Shown piece after piece: positions 1 to 7,100 of a stretch of 21,982 nt of DNA. Under the pieces are notes generated by a model that saw only the letters and a list, made by a program, of their open reading frames with translations, made no database searches and was not told the origin of the DNA. The translations under genes and the position numbers were made by a program. Each line of letters starts with the position of its first letter. Within the stretch, counting starts at the first letter, position 1. Where the stretch lies: the NCBI GenBank assembly GCA_002422285.1, contig DIUF01000010.1:1-21982 (forward strand). The letters run 5' to 3'. The stretch comes from Flavobacteriales bacterium UBA6165. Its GTDB lineage: Bacteria; Bacteroidota; Bacteroidia; Flavobacteriales_D; Crocinitomicaceae.

Positions 1-7
1 CTCACTT

Positions 8-106
8 CCGTCGTGATTCATCACGATGCTCCTCCCCACTCCACTCAATACCGTCGTGATTTATCACGATGCTCTTAATTTTATCACGATGCTCTTAATC
101 ACGACG
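8..106. repeat. Cluster of inverted and tandem repeats at the 3' end of the S9 peptidase gene
   Basis: Two 23-base units (8-30 and 51-73) match at 22 of 23 positions and lie 43 bases apart. Each is an imperfect palindrome: a CGTCGTGAT arm (9-17, 52-60), a two-base centre, then ATCACGATG (20-28, 63-71). A 20-base tandem duplication follows (61-80 and 81-100, 19 of 20 identical), and a final ATCACGACG arm at 98-106 is the exact reverse complement of the 52-60 arm. The stop codon of the peptidase gene (95-97) and its last codons lie inside the array, so the repeat reaches into coding sequence. The array may continue beyond base 1. It could work as a set of RNA hairpins ending the minus-strand transcript, or be a degenerate REP-like element. 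There is no U-tract, so it is not a classical terminator. Confidence 0.75.
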
Positions 107-2509
107 ATTTTTCACATACTTCTCCAACCACTGATCCTGTTCCCACATCATATGCAAAATATTCTCTCTCGCTGCGTAACCATGACTTTCGTGCGGCAAC
201 AATACCAAACGGGCTACTCCACCCAATCCTTTGATGGCGCCAAACAAACGCTCGCTTTGCAATGTAAATGTACCTGGATTGTTGTCGGCATCGCCGTGAA
301 TCAACAAAATTGGCGTTTTGATTTTATCAGCATGCGTGAAAGGCGACATGCGCAAATACAATTCTCTATCATCCCAAAAACTACGCTCTTCAGATTGAAA
401 CCCGAAAGGCGTTAATGTTCTGTTGTATGCCCCGCTTCGTGCAATTCCAGCTGCGAATAAATCGGTGTGCGCCAGCAAATTAGCCGTCATAAAAGCCCCG
501 TAGGAATGTCCCCCAACCGCAATACGCTTTCTGTCGCCAACATCCATGGCATCTAATTTATCGATGGCCGCTTCGGCATTGGCAATCAACTGTTCGATGA
601 AACTGTCATTGGGTTCTTTGTCGCCCTCGCCTACGATTGGGAAACTGGCATTATCCAAAATCGCATAACCACGCGCTGCCCAATAAATCGGAGAACCGTA
701 GAACAACTGCGTGAATTTATAAGGCGATTCTTTCACTTGTCCAGCTTCACTTGCACTTTTGAATTCCGTTGGATAAGCCCACATAAAAACAGGCAGCGGA
801 CCATCTTTTTCCTTGTTGTAACCCGCAGGCAAATACAAAGTACCATTCAAGGCCACGCCATCTTTTCTGGTGTATTCAATTTTTTCCTTGGTTACCCCCA
901 TAAACGATTCATAGGGATTTGGGAAGAAAGTGATTTGCTTGGTCGTTTTCTGTCCTACTGCGCGATAATGATAATTCGGATTCGTCGTTGTACTTTCAAT
1001 GCGTGTAATCATGGTCAACTTATCCCAATCCACCACGCGGGTGATTGACTCATAAGTCGATTTTCCTTCAGCACGCCACAAACGTTTGGTTTTGAATGTC
1101 GCCAAATCAAATTCATCCACAAAAGGTCGATTGCCCTCGGGAGAATATCCTTCGCCGGTGAGGTACAATTTCTTGCCTTTTTTATCGAATTTCAATGTTC
1201 GGAAGCGCCCGTTGGCATCCAATTCTGTGGCAAAATTTCCAAGTTGCGCATACATTTCTTGGGTTGATCGTTTTTCAATCAATCGAGGTGTCAATTTGGT
1301 GTTTGCAGGACTAAAAAGATAGGAAGCCATTTCTCTGGTTTTCCACCAACCTTCAAACAAAATGGCGGCATTCATATTCCCCCAAGTAATGCCACGGTAG
1401 CGCAATTTCGTCTTGGCAATCAATTCTGGGCTGCCCGAAAATGGCGCAGCATGTTGGTACACAAAATCGCGAAATTCAACTTCTTTTGCTGGGTCGCCAC
1501 CATCTTGCGCTTCACACCAAACCAAGGTTGCCGGCTGATCTGCGCGCCATGTGAAATATCTTTTGCCCGTTTCCACAGCATCAAATCCTTTGGGCAATTC
1601 TTCAATCAAAGGCTTGCTGTAGAACTGATAAGTCAATTTTCCTGTGGTGTTGTAAATATTGGTCTGCTCCGGAAAACGATGGTAAGGCACAATGTAAGAG
1701 TATGGTTTTTCATAAAACGAAATTCGAATCAACTGTCCATCAGGTGAATATTCCAATTCCGAGTAAATTTTCTCTGGCAAAAAGGTGCTTTGGCTGGCAT
1801 TCAATTCAATTTTGTCCAAACGCGCAGTGGCATAATAGTCAAACATGGCTTCATCTTGTTTGCTGCGAAGTAAATCCTGATAGGTTCGAACGGGAGCACT
1901 ATTTCCTGTGGCTTCTTGCACGGCAGGACCGGTTGGCAAGGCTTTTTTCGGTTTGATTCGGTTTTCTGGAATCACTTGAATCAACAAAGATTTGGAATCA
2001 GGACACCAAGTAAACGGACTTCCCATCACGCCATTCAATTTTGATTTTCCCAAAGCTGATGCCGTTGCCGATTCAACATTGAGAATGAAAAGAAAAATTC
2101 CTTCGTCGGTGGTGTTGGTAAAAGCCATCAATTTCCCATCGGGCGACATGCCAAAATCTGACAAACGCGGATTTTTGGGCAAACCAGAAACTTGGCGTTC
2201 ATTGCCAGTTTTCAGTTCTAAAACTTTCAAATTTTTGTAATAGGTCTTTCTCGACTGACCATTAGAAGCAGGGTCGATTCTCAATCCACCCAGGCGAATT
2301 TCTTCTTCGGCCAATTCATCCAAACCTTTGAAAACATTTCGTTCGAAGAGAATTCCAAAGCGATTGGATTGTTCAATCATCATGGCTGGTGTGGGCACAA
2401 TATCGACCAACTTGCGAATTTCTTCTGGAGGCATTTGGAATTGAACATCGAGTTGGGCGTATGTCGAAAAAGACAAAATCGAGAAAAGAAAAACAAAAAT
2501 TCTATTCAT
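95..2509 (-). CDS. Secreted S9D prolyl-oligopeptidase-family peptidase, glutamyl endopeptidase-like
   Basis: A serine peptidase of 804 residues, expected in the periplasm or outside the cell. An N-terminal signal peptide (residues 1-18) ends in TYA before Gln. Residues about 20-500 form the beta-propeller that gates substrate entry, and residues about 560-800 the alpha/beta-hydrolase domain. The catalytic triad is visible: Ser669 in GGHSYGAF, Asp742 in HGDADNNPG and His776 in ESHGYAAR. The N-terminal segment (MPPEEIRKLVDI, then GGLRIDP) and blocks such as ARSGAYNRTLTPFGFQ closely recall the chloroplast glutamyl endopeptidase (CGEP) branch, S9D, which cleaves after Glu. The Glu preference is inferred from that likeness. 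The ATG start gives an intact signal peptide. The gene lies 69 bases after the Nudix gene and may share its transcript. Its last codons and stop sit in a repeat array. Confidence 0.9.
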   Translation of the reverse strand: MNRIFVFLFSILSFSTYAQLDVQFQMPPEEIRKLVDIVPTPAMMIEQSNRFGILFERNVFKGLDELAEEEIRLGGLRIDPASNGQSRKTYYKNLKVLELKTGNERQVSGLPKNPRLSDFGMSPDGKLMAFTNTTDEGIFLFILNVESATASALGKSKLNGVMGSPFTWCPDSKSLLIQVIPENRIKPKKALPTGPAVQEATGNSAPVRTYQDLLRSKQDEAMFDYYATARLDKIELNASQSTFLPEKIYSELEYSPDGQLIRISFYEKPYSYIVPYHRFPEQTNIYNTTGKLTYQFYSKPLIEELPKGFDAVETGKRYFTWRADQPATLVWCEAQDGGDPAKEVEFRDFVYQHAAPFSGSPELIAKTKLRYRGITWGNMNAAILFEGWWKTREMASYLFSPANTKLTPRLIEKRSTQEMYAQLGNFATELDANGRFRTLKFDKKGKKLYLTGEGYSPEGNRPFVDEFDLATFKTKRLWRAEGKSTYESITRVVDWDKLTMITRIESTTTNPNYHYRAVGQKTTKQITFFPNPYESFMGVTKEKIEYTRKDGVALNGTLYLPAGYNKEKDGPLPVFMWAYPTEFKSASEAGQVKESPYKFTQLFYGSPIYWAARGYAILDNASFPIVGEGDKEPNDSFIEQLIANAEAAIDKLDAMDVGDRKRIAVGGHSYGAFMTANLLAHTDLFAAGIARSGAYNRTLTPFGFQSEERSFWDDRELYLRMSPFTHADKIKTPILLIHGDADNNPGTFTLQSERLFGAIKGLGGVARLVLLPHESHGYAARENILHMMWEQDQWLEKYVKNRRD

Positions 2510-2578
2510 GGTTTTTAGTTTTGGTTTTTGTAGATGCTAAGATAGTACAATTAGATAGATTTTATATTGAAGCAAAAG

Positions 2579-2980
2579 TCAAACCATCAACAACTCAGCC
2601 GTTTTTTTGTCTGTAGGAAAGGTCATCATATCGGGATGGATTTGTTTGATGGGAACCCAACGAAATTCAACATGCGATTCTTGTGGCTGGGGTTCGCCTT
2701 GCACTTTACAACGATAATAAATGGAGATGACTTGTTCATTTTTTCGGGCATAATGTTGCTGAAAAAAATCGTTGATATAAAAGAATTCACTTTCCACCAA
2801 TTCAAAACGGAATTCCTCCATAAGTTCGCGTTTCAAACAATCGTGAACGCCTTCACCCCACTCCAAGCCGCCACCAGGGAATTTGGTCATAAAAACCCCA
2901 TTGTGCACCTCATCGCAAATCAGAACAGCGTCGTTCTCATTTTGAATGATGGCATAAACCCGAATATTGAATTTGTTCAT
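2579..2980 (-). CDS. Nudix hydrolase
   Basis: A 133-residue Nudix-fold protein. The family hydrolyses nucleoside diphosphates linked to another group, often damaged nucleotides or nucleotide sugars; the substrate here cannot be read from sequence. The Nudix box runs from Gly37 to about residue 59: G-x5-E43, then R51-E52-L-M-E55-E56, which supplies the metal-binding glutamates. The usual Gly near the end of the box is Arg58. The reading frame stays open up to 3082, but the longer version would overlap 32 codons of the upstream gene. The ATG at 2978-2980 lies 7 bases after that gene's stop and directly precedes the first beta strand (MNKFNIRVYAI), so it is taken as the start. It is almost certainly co-transcribed with the MazG-like gene upstream. 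Prediction as a Nudix protein is firm; the function is open. Confidence 0.88.
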   Translation of the reverse strand: MNKFNIRVYAIIQNENDAVLICDEVHNGVFMTKFPGGGLEWGEGVHDCLKRELMEEFRFELVESEFFYINDFFQQHYARKNEQVISIYYRCKVQGEPQPQESHVEFRWVPIKQIHPDMMTFPTDKKTAELLMV

Positions 2981-2987
2981 GCGGCTT

Positions 2988-3392
2988 TTATTGCTCCAAA
3001 ACCGCTTTGATATTCGGGCGGAAATAATTTTCTCCTTTGAGCACTTTTCCGTCTTCGCGGTAAATGGGTTTGCCATCAGCACCTAATTTCGACATGTTGG
3101 AACGCTGAATTTCTTCAAAAACTTCAACAATTTTGTGCTGTAGACCATGGCGCAGAATTGTTCCAGCCAAAATATACAATTGGTCGCCAAGTGCATCGGC
3201 AATTTCAACGATATCGCCTTTTAGCGCGGCTTCCAAATATTCCTCATTTTCCTCGCGCATCAAATCGAAGCGCAACTGCACTTGTTCTTTCGTCAACTGA
3301 GCTATTGGCTCGTGGTTGTTTTCAATTCCGAAGGCATCGTGAAATTCTGCAACGGCCTGAATCACATCGTGGAATGCATATTTTGTACTCAT
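2988..3392 (-). CDS. MazG-like / all-alpha NTP pyrophosphohydrolase
   Basis: A 134-residue all-alpha NTP pyrophosphatase of the MazG / HisE (phosphoribosyl-ATP pyrophosphohydrolase) superfamily, which converts nucleoside triphosphates to monophosphates plus pyrophosphate. The magnesium-binding signature is visible: E48-x-x-E51 in REENEEYLEA, then E63-x-x-D66 in VEIADALGDQ, with Asp70 one helical turn later. The C-terminal part (residues 100-134, with GADGKPIYREDGKVLKG) is a loop-rich tail seen in stand-alone members of this group. It is not HisE itself: no other histidine genes are near. The ATG at 3390-3392 is the first start in frame. It precedes a Nudix hydrolase by 7 bases, so two nucleotide-hydrolysing enzymes are probably made together, perhaps for nucleotide-pool cleaning (inference). 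The 75 bases upstream separate it from the transglutaminase-like gene. Confidence 0.85.
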   Translation of the reverse strand: MSTKYAFHDVIQAVAEFHDAFGIENNHEPIAQLTKEQVQLRFDLMREENEEYLEAALKGDIVEIADALGDQLYILAGTILRHGLQHKIVEVFEEIQRSNMSKLGADGKPIYREDGKVLKGENYFRPNIKAVLEQ

Positions 3393-3418
3393 ATCATTGA
3401 AATTTTTATCGAAAATAA

Positions 3419-3449
3419 CACAATCTGAGCTGCAGTTATTTGGATTGTG
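3419..3449 (-). terminator. Possible weak stem-loop between the transglutaminase-like and MazG-like genes
   Basis: On the minus strand a 7-base stem (CACAATC with GATTGTG) encloses a 17-base loop and is followed by TTATTTT. It lies 19 bases after the stop of the transglutaminase-like gene, a place where a terminator or attenuator would make sense. The stem is short, AT-rich and has a long loop, so it may be chance. Confidence 0.22.
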
Positions 3450-3467
3450 GATAAGTCCAGCTGTTTG

Positions 3468-4121
3468 TTAGAAATTCGCCTCGTAATAAAAAGAAAAACG
3501 CTTTGAATTAGGCACCTCACCGTTGAACAAATGCGGATAGTGTTTTTTCATTTCGGCATTCATCAATTCCACGGGAACATCGTCAAAAACGCCATAATCG
3601 TGGTGATATTCCATGAACTTTTCTCCCTCACTAAACGCTTGAAAAAGCGAGTCGTGTTGACCATCCCAGAGCAAGGGTTCAACCCCACTCAAAGCACATA
3701 TACGCTGATCAAAAGCAGGAGTAGCCTTGGTCCATTTTCCATCTACAAAAACATCCACATAACCATGAAAAACGATGAGATGCGTGCGCAAAACCTGCAA
3801 CAGTTTCTCTACACCGATATGATTTTGGACGATGGCGTAACCCAAACGAGATGGAATGCCCAGTGCCCTCAAGCCTGCTACAAACACCAATGCTTTTTCA
3901 ACACACCACGCTCTATTTTTGGTAACAATCTGAGATGCTTTTAAGGCCTCATGGCGCAAATCCAAGTGATAGGGATCGTACAAAAAGCCATCGCGCACAT
4001 GCAAGTAAAACGATTGAGCACGTTCCAAGTCATTGTCAATTGAGCGAAAAGGTTCAACATAGGCTTGAAAATCGGGATGCAGAAAATCGAGGTGAGGCGT
4101 GGGTTGAAGGTAGTTATCCAT
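3468..4121 (-). CDS. Transglutaminase-like cysteine protease-fold protein
   Basis: A 217-residue protein of the transglutaminase-like superfamily, whose bacterial members are mostly cysteine peptidases or amidases acting on peptides or isopeptide bonds. The likely nucleophile is Cys73 in NRAWCVEKALVF. It is followed by the typical helix LRALGIPSRLGYA, then His119 in VFHGYVDVFVDGKW and an acidic residue at Asp138 in KATPAFD. That arrangement matches the Cys-His-Asp order of the family. No signal peptide or membrane segment is seen, so it is probably cytoplasmic; this differs from its large exported neighbours. It starts at ATG 4119-4121, 15 bases after the stop of the 1926-residue protein gene, and is probably the last gene of that transcript. 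Substrate unknown. Confidence 0.85.
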   Translation of the reverse strand: MDNYLQPTPHLDFLHPDFQAYVEPFRSIDNDLERAQSFYLHVRDGFLYDPYHLDLRHEALKASQIVTKNRAWCVEKALVFVAGLRALGIPSRLGYAIVQNHIGVEKLLQVLRTHLIVFHGYVDVFVDGKWTKATPAFDQRICALSGVEPLLWDGQHDSLFQAFSEGEKFMEYHHDYGVFDDVPVELMNAEMKKHYPHLFNGEVPNSKRFSFYYEANF

Positions 4122-4136
4122 GTAATATCAATATCC

Positions 4137-7100
4137 TTAAAAAGTCAAAATCATCTCCGAAAATCTCACATCCCCCAAATTAATCAGCGCGCGGCGAATT
4201 TTTTCTTTTTGGGCAAAGGTCAAAGGCATGAATTGGATGCTGCCATTTTCAGGATTCCATTGGGCAATCAATTCTGTGAAGTTTTGCTCCAGATAATAGG
4301 CTACCAAACGCGGCATTTCGTTTTCCCAAGTCAATTCAAGCTGATAATATGTGGTATTTTGATCAAAGCCTTGCAAAGTATTCAAAGAAACTTGGTTTTC
4401 ATTTTCAACAGCAAATCCGCGGTAAACGGCTTGGGTTTTGTATCCCGCAGGAATTGCAGTATTTTCATCCGTCAATAAAGATGTTACAATGCGCCCAGAT
4501 GACGATTCGAAATAGGCCCAATAGCCTTTGTCGCGCAGTAGATTGATTTCATTCATTGGCACTTTTGTGTAGGTCGCCGTTGAAACCAAACGTTTGCCCA
4601 AAGGATAATTGGACAGCAATTCAATTTTTTGTGTGGTGTCGGCTGCCATTTCAACAACTTGTAAATTCGGTAATCCCGCTGCCGATGGATTCACAACTTT
4701 GGTGCGTTGAGAATGCAGTGCAATTGAACCCTGAGCATCCAAAATGGTACGAGCCTCAGCAATGGTGATTCGCTCTCCATTGAAATAAGCCACCACAAAA
4801 GCATCCGAAAAACCGAGTAATCTAACTGCATCGCGCTGACGAACAGCTTCTTCAACGGCATCAAAACGACCCACCGAATAGCGAATTTGATTGCGTTCCG
4901 TTTTCTGACAATTTAGAGGCATCACATTTTGCAAACGCTCATGAGAAATTGGCGCATTGAACACACCGATTTGCACGGTAAACAATAGACCATCAGCCAA
5001 TTCTAATGGTGCAGCTAGAGCGGCATTTGGCCCTTGGTGATAGGTTACGTCTTTGGTGGAAGTGCGTGACTCAAACGCCAATTGCGCATCTTGGTTCAGC
5101 GAGCATTTACCTTGACGGAGCAACTCATCGGATTCTGCAATCGAATAGCGTACACCATCACAATATGCCACCACAAAAGCATCGGCATAACCCAAAGCTT
5201 TGATCGGTCCGAGCGACTGAAAAGCTTGACCCTTGGTATAGAAAATTCCGGCGCTGTAACGAATCAGATTGTTGCCCACTTGGTCTGTGGTAACAGGTTC
5301 AAATTCAGAAAAACGCGCCAAATCAACAGGTTTATTGAAGGCGCCAATCTGCACTTTATAAATCATACCTGGGATATTAACAGGATTCAGTCCAAATTCG
5401 CCAGTATTGCTCGTAGGTTTTGGTGTTGACAAAAATGTAATACCCGAAGAAACCGAACTGCTCGCAACTTGATTTGGACTTGAAGCAACAGTAACATTCG
5501 CTTGCAGCAAGGTCTCCTGCACCTGAGTGGACATCGCCAAGGTATGATACAATGTTGGATTTTTCAAATACAGTGAATTGCTGTTGATCTTTTGCTGCAT
5601 TTTCAGGAGTTCTGGCTCCGTTGATTCGATGGCTTTAGTAACCCGTTGATATTCTGCCGACAAAGCATCCAGTTGCGCCTGTAAAACAGATCTTTCTTCT
5701 TGGTCTTGCGTTTGTGCAATCAGCAAAACAGTGGATTTCATTTCATTGCGCAGGAGTACTTGTTGATTGACTAAATTCTGCAAACGGTCGCGCAGTAGAG
5801 AAAAAGATACCACATCATTTCTCAATTCAACAAAATCCGGGTTTGATACAAGCACAGCCAATTCTTCGTCATTCATTGTACTCAAAGCACCGGCATCTAC
5901 CGTAGAAGAAAGTTGTGGCACTTCCACAATTAAGGCTGGTGTTGTTCCTCTTTTTTCGATGGCTCTTTTGGTTTCGCTGCGCGAATCTTCCAGAGACTTC
6001 AGGTAAACTTTCAATTCTTGGATTTCAGCTTCAACGGCAGGGAGTTCCGATTTTTTATAGGCACTTTTACTGGCTTCCAACTCTTTCAATTTGGCTTTTG
6101 TGCGATCGATTTCTTCATTGATTTGCAGCAGCGCATAATCCAAACGATTGGGGTCGGTCAAAATATCAGCGCTCAAACCAGTTTCTCGCACCACACGGGC
6201 AATTTCGTTTTGAACCGCAATTTGCACCGAAGCAATGTCCATTTGATTGATGAAATCTTGTCGGATTTCAACCGCTTGCACCAAAATTCTTTCTCTATCC
6301 GAGCGCGAGGAAGCAGCCAATACATCAACCACCTCTTGGACATCATTTTTCCGTCGTTCCATAATCAACATTTCAGCACGCAGCAAGGGATCTTTATTCA
6401 AACCGAGAGCAGAATTTTGAATATCTTGAACAGCCCCATCATAATTTTCGCGCTCCGCCATCATCAAATCAAATTGATTTTCAGCAATAGCCCGGTCAAT
6501 TTTGGCCATTTCTTTGAGAATTTTGTTGGATTCTGCACGGCTATCGGCATTTTCCAATCTTCTCGAAAGTTCCTCAGATTGCGTTTTGAGGGCTGCAATA
6601 TTATCCACGGACTCCTGCATTTCAGGTGTTGACTCCCCAACAACCATACGCTGTATCATAACAGGATTATTGGAAGCAGCGCTTGGACTTGGCTCACTTT
6701 TCGAAGGATTACTGTCACTCGAATTCACCTGAGCATTCGAAGTATTATTTGCAGCCAAAGCCTCACGCTTCGAGATGCCTTCCTTGGCTTGATCCATCCA
6801 AACATCAATGCGCTGCTTTTCTTGCTGAAGCACTTTCAAATAAACCTCATCATTGGCATTTTGCTTCATCAATTGCTCAATCGAATCTACATAATTCTGC
6901 ATCACCAACACATCCTCTTTGCTAGCATTATTAGGATTATCGATGCGATTCATTTCTAAGAATTGTCCGCGCACTTTTTGTAAATCTTCATTCGCACGTT
7001 CATTGGAGCGCGTTTCATTTAACGCTTGTGTTCCGCTATTGTTGGTGTTTGTATTGGTGTTGGCTGTATTGTTTGAGGAAGCATTCTGGTTGCTGTTGGT

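Noticed and set aside
8..106. CRISPR array
   Set aside because: Only two near-identical 23-base units, palindromic, with no regular spacers and no cas genes.
2537..2544. Minus-strand promoter for the S9 peptidase
   Set aside because: TATCTTAG has one mismatch and no -33 element; read-through from the Nudix gene is as likely.
2579..3082. Longer Nudix start at 3082
   Set aside because: The extra 34 codons overlap the MazG-like gene, and the residues look unlike a Nudix N-terminus; ATG at 2978-2980 is better.
6018..6632. Plus-strand open frame of 204 residues inside the giant gene
   Set aside because: It lies fully inside a coherent minus-strand coding sequence with coiled-coil heptads, and its translation has no recognisable domain.
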